Below, one piece after another: positions 24,401 through 34,760 of a DNA stretch of 64,000 nt (position 1 is its first letter; the number at the start of each line of letters is the position of its first letter). The translations under genes were made by a program, and so were the position numbers. The notes beneath the pieces are model-generated. The model did no database searches, had not been told where the DNA came from, and worked only from the letters and a program-made list of their open reading frames with translations. The stretch is taken from NCBI GenBank assembly GCA_018902385.1, contig JABSSW010000041.1, positions 186,001-250,000 of the forward strand, given 5' to 3'. The stretch comes from Physcia stellaris (taxonomy: Eukaryota > Ascomycota > Lecanoromycetes > Caliciales > Physciaceae).

Positions 24401-24574
24401 TGTTCAATGAGACACTGGATTTGAGGGGTGACTTCGGTACCATCAAATCCCATCATGAACAATTGGCCCATGGCTCTGATCAGTAGATTTTGCAATTAGT
24501 GACAGCCCAGCGGTCAACCATCTGGGCCCCCGCACTGACCTGTTCATGTCGTCCCAGTCCGATGCCGAATCCAT
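21432..24574 (-). CDS. GH3-family protein fused to a GNAT domain (NAG3-type)
   Basis: Five exons: 24574-24540, 24475-24357, 24266-23367, 23241-21593 and 21539-21432. The introns are 24476-24539, 24267-24356, 23242-23366 and 21540-21592, all GT-AG. The product is 936 residues. The N-terminal GH3 barrel starts AMGQLFMMGFDGTEV and HHLGTILLTAKNLIS and includes ALDQENGGVN, KHFPSYG and VVSECLEMEAL. The GH3 C-terminal sandwich follows (ESSITVVRDRNRLLPLSN). The last ~330 residues hold GNAT-type segments (STGVLGAMLVAPERRKLSIG, then AVLGTVVVCTT and GMGFKVMHSF). The usual GH3 nucleophile motif SDxLEM reads SECLEM here, and the KHFPGHG/DxH acid-base motif is absent; I recall both as usual in the fungal GNAT fusions. 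NAG3 belongs to the N-acetylglucosamine catabolic cluster of Trichoderma. An alternative in-frame ATG at 24637 would add 21 residues without family resemblance. Confidence 0.9.
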
Positions 24575-25289
24575 CTTGGGCAGGGTGGAAGAAGTGCTCA
24601 ATGTGCCGGGCTGGATGTGTGACGATAAAGGTATCATGCATTATCGTGTCTCGGTCGTATGCTCTTGGAAGCAAGACGACGTTGATCTGTAATCTGCAGT
24701 TGAGTCACCGAATCAAAGCAGCTGCAATGAAGATTCATCGTGACAGTCGCAGAGTCGGCGACCCCGTCTCAGCTGCTCGTCGGGACTACTTACTTATCTG
24801 AAAAGTTGCCTGGTCGTGGTTGGCCGCACCAGGACTTGGGACTACAAGCGGCTAGCCTCAACGGTGCGTGTCACTCTACCTGGTTGAGCTCATCTTGAGC
24901 TGAAAACCACTTCCATCTGCGGTCACGTACTCCGTAACTCTGCATATACGCGTCTGCAGTCTGCACCTTCGACAGCGCTCGAGCGTCAGTCTCGCTCGAA
25001 GAGGGAACTGCTTTCTTGGCAGCGTCACTCTAAGCACGGTTTGGGGACAAGCCAGCTCAAACAACAGCAGTCCTCATTGGGTAGCCTATGACTTCCTGGC
25101 CGACTAGGCCAATAACAACTCCTTCGTACTCGTCTACTCATCTGCCTCCCCTGCCCGGTCAACATCATGTTCGTATTATGTTGACTTCCCTCTGCGTTGG
25201 CATCAGGAATATGTCCTTACGCCTGCACCTCCAACCGGGCTTGAAACTTATGGAAACAAAGGCAAGCATACCACTGAGGCCATGAGAAC
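24575..25289. other. Promoter of the GH3-GNAT gene
   Basis: About 700 bp between two minus-strand genes. No gene was seen. Presumably it holds the control region of the GH3-GNAT gene and the 3' flank of the coiled-coil gene. Confidence 0.5.
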
Positions 25290-26462
25290 TCAATGTCCTC
25301 CACCAACACCTATGCTTCCTGCGCTTTCTCCCACTTTCACGCCATCCTCCTCCTCATTCTCAGCATGAACCCTATCCTGTGTATTGCCAACAGCGGTGGA
25401 GCGAATGCTTATCCCCGTACTGGCCGAATCACTTCTCAACCGATCGCCTGCATCATGGCGGCGACTGCTGAGAGATCGCTCCAAGTCTCGGATCCGACGT
25501 CGAAGGTTCTCGTTCTCACGCTTCACGAGCTCGAGCTCGGCGCGTTGATGGGTCACCTCTTCGTATCGGGCGTTTAGCGTGTACGAGGATCGGTTGCTAG
25601 TGGAGCTGAAGGCTTGTTGATGTGGTGGAGGGGGATTCGATTGACGATGTGGGTGGAGATTGGGGAACTGATCTCCTTGGTAGAGGGAGGAAGCCAGGGA
25701 TGGCGAGGATGCTTGTGACCTCCTCGAAGCAACCGATCCATTGCGGCTGAGCGAGTCTCCTGGATGAGTTTGTCGTGACAGAGCACTGTCCCTTGCCGGT
25801 GCAATGCCTGAGATTGTGCTCCCTGCAATTCCGCCCGTAGTCCCAACGGTGCTTCCACTCATGCCAGTCAGACCACTAGCAGTGGTTGCTGCAGTGTTTG
25901 CGCTTCGTGTGCTAAGGCTTGAAGACGATCTATGACGGCGTGAAGGTGTTGGATGACTTGGCCCGGAGATCAAATGATTCCCACTGTGATCGGTAGAGTC
26001 TGGTAGTCCAGTGGATGTTGACGAAGTGGTGGAAGCAACAGACGCGGTTTGCTGACGCAAAAGAGACAGTTCGCGCGTAAGCCTATTAACCTTTGTTCGA
26101 ACAGCCGTTAGAATTCTCCCTTACTGCCCCCATTGAGGGTCCTTGCTTACCACTGCTTCTTGCTCTTTCTCCAATTGCATATGTAAATCCGCAGCAGTCA
26201 ACGGTCTGGGGTGTCTAAGAGGGCCTGGACAAACGTCAGATCAATTGCGTGCCTTTGATATCGGATCAGGTGTCATACCAGGCCCACTGTCAAATCCTGA
26301 GAAAGCTGATGGGCCGGAGTCCCTGTTTGGAGGATGTGGCAGCATGCTGCTAGGTGATGCTGGTGGAGGAGCCATCGGCTCAGGATCTGGTCTACCGGAG
26401 GTGGTAGAAGTTTGCCGTGGGTTGAGGGGTGACGAAGGAACAGAGTTGAGGTCAGGCGCCAT
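25290..26462 (-). CDS. Conserved fungal Ser-rich coiled-coil protein
   Basis: Three exons: 26462-26279, 26224-26151 and 26090-25290. The introns are 26225-26278 (GTATGA...GTCCAG) and 26091-26150 (GTAAGC...CAAAG). The product is 352 residues. The spliced N-terminal third contains a conserved-looking helix, RPLTAADLHMQLEKEQEAVV, joined to NRLTRELSLLRQQTASVAST; this is coiled-coil number one. A 150-residue Ser/Thr/Gly-rich disordered stretch follows. A second coiled coil then appears (AELELVKRENENLRRRIRDL) with a basic, Asp/Glu-rich tail. No DNA-binding basic region precedes the second helix, so I do not call it a bZIP. I recall orthologues in many Pezizomycotina but no function. It is divergent from the SIP5-like gene. 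Confidence 0.82.
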
Positions 26463-27208
26463 GCTTGCTGAAGCTCTGGAGCATGTCTGATTCAGCTAAC
26501 GGATGAACACAGAGAGAAGGCGGTTACTGCGCAATGCCAATGCGGCTCGCAGCATCGGGCTGTCGCTCTCTCAGAGGTGTAGGAAATCTGAGTGACAAGC
26601 TCAAGTCAGGTTCTGCCGTGTGAGGTGGCTAACGACGCCAACAGGGATCCAAATGAGTGCTGTATCTGATTTCAAGGGAACAAGTCAATGAAGTGGTTGA
26701 AAAGAAATGGGCTTCTAATAATCCTCCGAGCAATCGATAGCACCAACTTTAGCCCCCCGCTTTGGCCGACGGTTGGTGGTTTCAGGGCAGCGATGCTTGG
26801 CATCAGTTATGGCTATGTACCATGTACCTTCAAGTGATGTACCTTGATAGTTGCAAGTCCATGAGCTTCCCATTATTATTGACACTGATTCACCACACCA
26901 CCATCCATTACTGCATCCATATCAAAACACCAGAGCGTAACTACTACTGCTTTTAGCATCATCAGGGATCTATCCAGTCTCATTCCGAGTTTCCACTCGT
27001 GCATCGTCAATACACAACACCACCCAACGCTCCTTCTTTCCTATGAGGGGAAGTCTTACTCTAATCCGCCATCGCGACTTGCAATTCACAAATCCATACA
27101 ACTCCCTGTGCAATCGGCTTTAATGACCCATTGTAAAGCGAGCACCATGACCTGAGCCTTGTACTAAAGGCGCGCTCGCTCTGCGGATCTTGGTAAGCTT
27201 CAATTGCA
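26463..27208. promoter_or_regulatory. Divergent promoter region of coiled-coil and SIP5-like genes
   Basis: About 750 bp separate the two start codons. The sequence includes CT-rich leader tracts on both sides. No TATA box or operator stands out, and no gene was seen. Confidence 0.45.
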
Positions 27209-29887
27209 ATGGGAAATTCGGCCACCAAAGAGCAGCGGCAGGTGCCAGCTCGCCTGAGAACCGAGTCCCGACGGGGATCATCTGCTACCCCTTCAGATCC
27301 AGACTCACCCGCATCAATACCTCCTCTTCCCTCTCCTTCCTCCCACCAACGTCCTCCCGTTTACAGTTCGAGATCCGGGAGGGGGAGCCAACCCAATCTC
27401 TCCACCTTACTAGGTCTTAGCCATACAGCCGACAGAGATAGAGATACAGACGCCCCCGAGGCCCGTCGTGAGAGTAAGCAAGAGAGGGACCAAAGGAGGC
27501 TCGAGCGCGACAGGCTCAACCGGGAAAGGGAGCGAACACGCAGCATGCGGGAAGAACATGTGGACGGGGGCTATCTGGTTACTCAGGGTGTCTACACCGG
27601 GCTAGAGGACTTCAATAAACACATCGTTCGGCAATTGATGGTGCGTACAATTGTTCATGGTAAAGCTCCGTGCTAACAATTATACCAGATTGAACGTCGG
27701 CTGGCTCCGTTTTGGAAGGGTTTGAATGACCACTCAGAGTCGTGGACGGAGCATCAGCTTATTGCCGCCGCAAGAGGATTGCCTATACCTGCAGCTGATG
27801 CCATTCCGACCGAAGAGCCATCAAACCCCTTTTCACCTACTGGCTCAGGAGGTGGGGATGCGAACAATAACCTGATGAATTCGACAGCCCCTGTAGCGTC
27901 AAGAACCCAAGAGAATAACGCCAAACCCTCACCCAGTCAATCGCCTGCTCAGCCGAACTTTTCTCTGCCGTCCTCTGCTGTTCCCGCAAACACTTCGTCT
28001 TCTGGACCCGCCATGTTCCGAGGAAGATCAAAGACTCTCGCCTCGTTGACTGGTTCTTCGAAACAGTCTCCTGGTGAGATGACCCCTCGCGAGATGAAAC
28101 TACCAAGGGACCCTTTTGTGCATGGCCAACCAGTTGAAGCATACCTATACAAAGACGCTTCGGAATGTCCCATCTGCTTTCTTTACTACCCTCCATACCT
28201 CAACAAGACTCGATGTTGCGATCAGAATATTTGCTCTGAGTGCTTCGTTCAGATCAAACGTCCGGAGCCACATATTCCGGAGCATCAGGAAGCTTCAACC
28301 CAAGAGACTGGCGAACCTCCCGATCCAGATGCCCTGACCTCAGAGATCGCCACCTGCCCGTTCTGCAAACAACCGGACTTTGGGATAACTTATGAACCAC
28401 CACCCTTCCGTCGAGGACTCACTTACGTCAACCAAGCATCTGGCAGTACATTCGGCAAATTGGCATCTGCCATGTCCTCTTCCACATCGTTGGCCTCAGC
28501 TAAGAGTGGCGGCAAGGCCTCGTCAGTTGATACCGCACGAAAACGTGCGCGATCTTTGTCTGCGAATGATCCGGCTGTCATCACCACTGATCGTGTGCGA
28601 CCTGATTGGCATCAGAAATTAGAAGGCGCCAGAGCCCATGCTGCAAGACGCTCAGCGGCTGCAACAGCACTGCATACAGCTGCTTATCTGATGGGCAATC
28701 GTGGGGAAGCTGACAGCCGTGGCTTTAGTGCCTTTGGAAGACGTGCGCTACTACGAAGAGGAAGCGGTCCGTCACAAGGGAGAGATGAAACTTCTCAGAT
28801 GAACATACTGGCCCTGATGGCTGAAAGATATGGAGTGCAGGCGGGTAACCGTATTGACGGTGGTCAGGAGGGTGCAGCACCTCCACGGGGCAGCTCTCGT
28901 AGAGTACGACTTGATGATTTGGAAGAAATGATGATGATGGAAGCGATCCGTATGAGCCTTGCATCTGAGGATGACAGGCGGAGGAGAGAAGATGACGAGT
29001 CGAAAGAATCGAGGAAAGAAGCGAAGAAAGAAGCGAAGAGGAAAGAGAAGGAGAACAAGAAAGCTGAGAAAGCCGCCAAGAAGAGTGGGGGTTATTCTGG
29101 CTCCGCAAGCCAAAGCAGCGTGGATCTGAGAGGTGAGAGCTCTGGAGTAGCTGGCAAGGGTAAAGCCGTACAGCTGCCAAACGCAACATCAGCACCCGGT
29201 TACCCGACTTCGGCGCCGTCCTCCCCCTTCCTACCCGATCAAGACCAAGCACAGCAACACCTTGAGCGTGCCCGCGCCCACCTTCAGCCCGAAAATTCGC
29301 CCTTCCCCTCGCCATTAGATTCCCAACCGTACAGACCCTCCCACCTACGCAAGCAATCCAACGCGTCTTCAACCGACGACGATGACTCTATAAGGGCCTC
29401 ATTACGAGGCGGTTTACGGGGCTCCGGTTCGGGTTCCTCCTTCGATGTCTCCCCAAGCGGTAGCGGCATAAACCTTTCAGATGCCAGCACAGCACAGCTC
29501 TCGGGCACGCCACCCGGTGGTGGAGCCGGGACGGAACCGATGTTTAATTTCCGGAGTCTAGCGGCCATGGTTGGCGAGGATGAGAGAACAGAAGGAAAAC
29601 ATATCGAGCAGGTGGATGAAAAGGAGACTACGGCTCAGCTGGAAGATTCCACTGCCGCCCCAGTGGATTCCCATTCCCTGCACACTGATACTATGGTATC
29701 ACGAAGCCAAAGCACGCGAACGGCAGATGAAGCCTTCCATGATGCTCCAGAGTCCGCGACGCCAGAGGTCAATATCATTGCGCCCTCGAGAACAGGATCA
29801 GATCTCACGGCCATGGCGCAAGCGAGCGATCTCAAGCTTCCCGAAAGCGAGGCGTCGGAGCCGGCAAGTGCCAGAATTGTCTCATGA
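27209..29887 (+). CDS. SIP5: SIP5-like RING-type protein
   Basis: Two exons, 27209-27640 and 27689-29887, flank a 48-bp intron (27641-27688; GTGCGT, CTAAC branch, ACCAG). The product is 876 residues. The N-terminus begins MGNSATKE, a possible N-myristoylation signal. A Ser/Pro-rich and then Arg/Glu-rich region leads to [19 protein letters not shown] and, across the junction, [19 protein letters not shown]. The zinc-binding core is [19 protein letters not shown], then [14 protein letters not shown] and [18 protein letters not shown], a split RING-like array. A helix with [20 protein letters not shown], a UIM-like motif, follows, then a Lys/Glu-rich segment and a long disordered tail. In yeast Sip5 interacts with the Snf1 kinase and the Glc7 phosphatase subunit Reg1, and so links to glucose signalling. 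The domain order and the UIM-like helix suggest ubiquitin-related work, which is inference. Confidence 0.92.
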
Positions 29888-31549
29888 CAATAACAGGCAT
29901 AGAACGAAGGCTGCACGTTTGTCTGACTTTGATAGACTAGTCACTCATTGCTATTCCAAATATTTGCATACGGTAGGGTACGGGGTAGGGAAGTATTGGG
30001 TAGATGGGAGTATTGTCGGGCATCAGCTCCTCACGGATGGCGCAGACTTTCGATTTTCGATACACATGGCGGGTTCTTTTGGAGGCGTCGATGGGGGTCA
30101 GGCAGAGGCTGTTGGTGGAAGGACCTCCCCGCTTATCACGCCGTTTGATGTCAGTATATGAGGTATGAGCATGGACTGGGGGACATGAGAGGAGGGGGGC
30201 GAACAGGAAAGGGGAAAACGGCTGGAGCGTATGTAGGCAATCCTTTGAGATCGTCTTTTAGAAGGCTATGAGAGCATGAAAGCAGCATTACTAGATCAAG
30301 GTATTCACTTGAGCCTGCTGTTCTGGACTGTGTTATGAGAGTACTGGTCTCCTGAGCTCCCTTCTGTAGTACGGTACGTGTCGAGGCGGGCATCTAGCTC
30401 TGCGTCTCAGCTTCCGGTCGATGGTAGGTACGCGATTTACGGGTTCTTCCCTCCCTGGACAGCATCGAGCTCGCATTTATTTAAAAAAAAATAGGAAATC
30501 ACCACTCAAACCCACGCTTACCCGTCTTTGGAATCCAGACCGTAATCTGATATGAACGAGGTTCTAATCTGAACGTGGTTCCGGACTCGGGTTATCGTTG
30601 GTTCATGCGATTTGAGTGGATGCGGTGTGAGATGAGATGAGATTCGCACCGGGGCTGAGGGGGAGGGTGGTTTGGGAGGGCATATATAGCGACCATCCCA
30701 TCCCATTTCCCCATTTTCACTTCTCCTCCCATCCCTTCTCTTCTCCTTTTCTTCCCTTCACCCGCCCTCGAAGCCAATGGAACACTTTTATTGCGCCTCA
30801 TTCCGGCCCCAGGAAATCGGTGTCTATCCCATGGTCTGTCTGGGAGTAAGTCGGTGCTGCTGTTTCGAATATGAGAGGAGACGGACAGGTTCTAGGATTA
30901 CGGATATCCGACTTGGGGCGGGAGGGGAAGATGACTGTTGATTTTTGATGGGGTTTTCGGGTCGTTTTGTGCCAATCACGGGGATGTGTCTGGCTACATG
31001 TATGTTAGGTGTATTTGGTGGCACTGGCGATGCTTGAGAGAGGGATGGGATGGGATATGGTGGCGCGCTTGGTGGATTATGATGGATTTTGTGGCTCGGT
31101 CGATCGACGGTCAGGCATCTACCGAGCGTTCTGGATTTGGTTTGTTCGGATGGAAGGCGACTTTGATGGTTCTTTACCATAATTTTGTGGTTTCGGGGGT
31201 TGTATGGGAGTACGCAACAGCTGCAGAGGGAGGATGTGGATTTAGTCGAGATGGACTTTTGCTTTTCTGCACGTGTACTAAGAGGGTGGTTTACTTGAGT
31301 CAGTGATTTCAGTACCATAGCTAGCTGGGGTGTGCTCCGGACTTTGCGCGTCATTCGGGGTTTTTTTCTCTTATTTTTAGGGAGGGGAAGGGGAATAGAG
31401 ATATCAGATATTTGCAACGACTTCAGCTGGGAAGCATTCCATGGAATTCAACACTAACGTTGCGGATACAGTTTCTATCATCTACCACAATCTCCAAGTT
31501 ATTCTCGGCCGGTGAAGCCAGAAGCCAGAAGCCTCCAGTACCCACCCCC
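29888..31549. other. Convergent 3' region, left boundary of the metabolite cluster
   Basis: SIP5-like (plus) and the 2OG oxygenase (minus) end towards each other 1.66 kb apart. The stretch holds an A-run near 30483 and CT-rich tracts near 30690-30770. Frames such as 30824-31417 (minus) are low in complexity with no domain. Nothing else was recognised. Confidence 0.5.
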
Positions 31550-32600
31550 CTAGTGGACTTCGGTAGTCTTCGCATTCCAACCAGGAGGGAGCGAGAACTG
31601 CTTATCGAAGCGTTTGAACAGGAGCTGCCCAACAGTAGCTTTATCCGGATCCTCGGGATCCAACGGATTTGTCGCATCGAAGTCGCCGTGCCAGAACGTC
31701 GCACACGAAAGCCGCTCGCTGTCGCCCTGGTTGATGACCCGGTGCTTCGCGCTCTTGTATCGCCCTCCAGACCACGTCTGGATCATGTTCCCGCAGTTGA
31801 TGACGTATACATCCTCCAGAGCGGGGACAGCGAGCCAGTCCTCCTTCTTCTCATCCCATACCTGCAGACCTTCCTTACCGGGCTGCTGCAGCAAGACCGT
31901 GACGCCGCCGAAGTCGGTGTGCGCCCCGATGCCGAATTGGCCCGGTTTGGTTGCGTTCCCGGGTGGGTAGCGGATCATCTTCATGGGCACCATGGGTTTC
32001 TTGGCGAATGCTTTCAGCACGGTTGGGGAGTAGCCGAGGCCTTCGAGAAGGATCTCCCAGATCGTGGCGCCGAGGGTTTTGGTCTTCTCGTAGTAGGCCC
32101 AGACTGGGGCTCGGAAGTCGGCTTCTGGGAGATCTGGCCATACGTTTGGGCCGTGGAAGCCTGGGGGCTCCACGACTGGATTCTCATAGCCGATAAAGTA
32201 GGCCTGTGTAGCATTAGCTTTAGTTATTTGGCCAAGGTTCTCAAGCCATCTCCATAACCAGGGGATTTTCAGGCGATTTTTTCGTTACCTCTTTTGAATC
32301 AGGCAGGGCATCTCCGTCCCGGACCGTGTCGCCGGACGCTTCGTAGCCTCGGCGACATATGTTGTTCAGGAATGATAGCTTCATTTTGTCTTCTTTGGGC
32401 ATGTTGAATAGATTGTCAATGCCTCGGAATAGCCCTTGTTGCGCGCTCACAGGGACGCCGTGGCCTATGGCTTGGAAAAAGCCATACTGCTCACATGCTT
32501 CCCGTACTTGGGTAATGACTTGCGCCTTGTCTTCGCTGGACTTTGGGTTGATATAGCCACTCAAGTCGATGGTCGGTAACGTAGTTTCTGCTGAAGCCAT
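31550..32600 (-). CDS. 2-oxoglutarate/Fe(II)-dependent oxygenase (isopenicillin N synthase-like)
   Basis: Two exons, 32600-32289 and 32203-31550, flank an 85-bp intron (32204-32288; GTAACG...CACAG). The product is 321 residues, normal for the family. The N-terminal DIOX_N part starts LPTIDLSGYINP and contains CEQYGFFQAIGHGVP. The jelly-roll core has the HxD motif in GAHTDFGGVTVLLQQ, the distal iron histidine in YKSAKHRVINQG and the 2-oxoglutarate-binding RxS in SERLSCATF, so the metal site is complete. I chose the start MASAETTLPTID at 32600; an upstream in-frame ATG at 32729 would add 43 residues without family resemblance. It lies next to the trans-enoyl reductase and transcribes away from it, and its promoter shares a motif with the PKS-NRPS promoter, so a tailoring role on the polyketide-peptide product is likely but inferred. 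Confidence 0.92.
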
Positions 32601-33516
32601 GTCGAACGGATTCAACGATGAAGAAATCTGCTCAAAACGGTCAAATAGATTGAAGGAGAGAACAAGTTTGAGATGTTTGGGGTGGCGCTGAGTAAAGCTT
32701 AAACTAGAGTGCGAAGTATTTTCTGCCACACTATTTGGTTCAGTATATCATTTGCTTTTTTCTTTCGTTTTTCGGAGAAAACGAAGCGTAGCAGGGAATG
32801 TTCGCATACACTGCAATGGCAGGGTCAGTCCTCGCCGTAGTACAGGATGCACGCAATAGGTCATTGTACATATGAGCTTTCGGACTTGGATATGCATGTT
32901 TTCGGCGGTCCCTTATGCACGTTTTCGGCGATGTTCAGGCTTATCTTCGGCTGCATTATCTGCATGATACACCGAAAAACATATCGATGTTTGTGTTCAT
33001 GAGGAAATCGACTCGCAGATTCGGTGGATCTACGGTGACCTTTTGGGTCGGTCATTTTCAACAAGAGGGATGGAATGTACCCACCCCTAGACCTGGCAGA
33101 AGTCAGCTATGCCTATATAGTTTCTTAGTGTACCTAATCATCACCTTTCCCAATGGATGAAAGATCGTCAGATTGGACTTGGTGGACGTGAGACATCCTT
33201 CAATACCGCTAAGAAGCGATGGTCTCTGGAGTCCTACAGCGTAAGCTTTGAATCGCATACCGTGTGATTTGGGCGATCGAGATACCTTTTTCCCCATCGT
33301 GAGACAGTCTCGCTAGGTCGTAGACATCGATCCAAAATATTTAGCCGCTAGGGCTGGTAGGTACCTTCCAACTTCAGAGCCCCCAGAATCGAGAGGGCTT
33401 GTTACAAGCAATATTCAGACTTCCGCTTCGACTCGAGGAGATGGCCTTGCTGGCCTCATGATACCGTACAATCGTTTCCAGACTTAAGCCTTGATGGGCC
33501 TTTTGTTCTAAATCTA
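32601..33516. promoter_or_regulatory. Promoter region of the 2OG oxygenase with repeated motif
   Basis: About 900 bp upstream of the oxygenase start and downstream of the enoyl-reductase stop. It contains a 17-bp direct repeat ending TTTTCGGCG (32891-32907 and 32914-32930), a CACCGAAAAAC at 32970-32980 and an ATTCGGTGG at 33019-33027. These share a CCGAA(A)-type core with sites in the enoyl-reductase/PKS-NRPS spacer. No gene was seen. Confidence 0.5.
32891..32930. repeat. 17-bp direct repeat, one mismatch, 23-bp pitch
   Basis: TATGCATGTTTTCGGCG at 32891-32907 is repeated as TATGCACGTTTTCGGCG at 32914-32930. The 23-bp pitch is close to two helical turns, as expected of paired binding sites on one DNA face. 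It lies about 290-330 bp upstream of the oxygenase start. Confidence 0.7.
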
Positions 33517-34760
33517 TCAGACAGGGTAGACCAATTTATGACGTGAGAGTGTCTCGCTGCGTATGATATCAACCCCTCTCATTACGCCTTCCCACCCCCC
33601 AGACATGACTTTCACAGGATGTGTGTCAATCAAACCGCGGTCTAACAGAGCCTGAACAGCAGCAGTAGCTTGGGCACCCAGCTGACGGTCTTGCGGTCGC
33701 GCGTCCCGGGCATAATCACCGTCCAGGGCGACTTCGTTGCCGAAGATGGTCAGGGCCATCATCCAGGACGGCTCAATGGTCAGGGAACGCGTTTGAGTCA
33801 CCGTCTCTCGGAAAGGCTCAAGCGAGACGTAGCGACCACCCGCACGACCTATGGATGCATAGCATAATTGAGTTGTGTCGGCCAAAGAGATACAATCCAG
33901 GGCGTAGGCTAATTCATTGCGTGTATACGCCCGGATATCAGCCGCACATGTAGGACTATGGTAATCGAACGCTTTCTCAGCTCCAAACCGCAGGGCTAGA
34001 TCGAAGCTTGAAAGTGAGCATGTTGTGATCGGCCGAAGTCCGGCGCTGGAAGATATGGAGGCCACGGATTAGTATAGGAAGGACTTTTCAGATATCATTC
34101 TAGAGTCATTTACACCCACGGAGGGACACCAAAGATAATAATGGCGATAACTTACAGCTTTGCCAATTGGATTGCGCGGGTACCTGTAGCCGTGCTTCCC
34201 CCAGCTATCAGGATAAACTCTCGTTCTTCTATCGCGGGCTCAGCTTGCTTGTTGGCCACCGAGCAATGCTCAAGGAGCTGGTCAAAAGACGCAGGTACTC
34301 GCAACTCGCTGAAGAGCCCCAGACAGGCGGTTGCGACTCCAGTACCAAAGCTAGCAGCCTCTTCGAAGCGCATGTGGTCGGGAACCTTTAGTAGTAGATC
34401 TGCGGATGCCCCAACGTACTCGGCAAAAGCACCATTGTTTGGCTGCAACTTGTTCATGCCGTGCACCAAGCCGGCAACTCGATCGCCAACCGCCAGGTGG
34501 CCCAAGGCGAGCGCATCTGCCCCCAGGGCCACGATGGTACCAGCGAAATCGTAGCCGTGTATAGCTCCAGGAGCTGGGCTATAGTCGAGCATCTTCGCAT
34601 CCACTGGATTGACGGCGACTGCCTCTGTCTTCACAATAGCCATGTCAGAAGACATGAAAGGCACCGGCGCATCGTGTCGGATTGCGAGCTGCCCGGATCC
34701 TTGAGCAACAATGGCCGTCTGTTGCTGAGGTAGTGAAGATCTTGAGCTTGCTGACGGCAT
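33517..34760 (-). CDS. Trans-acting enoyl reductase of a PKS-NRPS pathway
   Basis: Two exons, 34760-34156 and 34045-33517, flank a 110-bp intron (34046-34155; GTAAGT...TTCCAG). The product is 377 residues. It belongs to the medium-chain dehydrogenase/reductase superfamily without the zinc ligands. The GroES-like part has AVNPVDAKMLDYSP and GYDFAGTIVALG; the Rossmann part has FILIAGGSTATGTRAIQLAK, joined by splicing to LAGLRPITTCS. This is the pattern of the stand-alone enoyl reductases (LovC, TenC, ApdC type) that dock on fungal PKS or PKS-NRPS enzymes lacking a working ER domain and reduce alpha,beta double bonds of the growing chain. It is divergent from the PKS-NRPS with 961 bp between the start codons, and that synthase has no ER motif between its methyltransferase and KR regions, so the two should work together. 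Confidence 0.93.

Noticed and set aside
25290-26462. Calling the coiled-coil protein a bZIP factor
   Set aside because: The segment before the leucine-rich helix lacks the N-x7-R basic region.
29571-30161. A 196-codon plus-strand frame over the end of the SIP5-like gene
   Set aside because: Shadow frame of the SIP5-like tail running into the 3' flank.
31412-32257. A 281-codon plus-strand frame opposite the 2OG oxygenase
   Set aside because: Antisense shadow; the minus strand carries all metal- and cosubstrate-binding residues.
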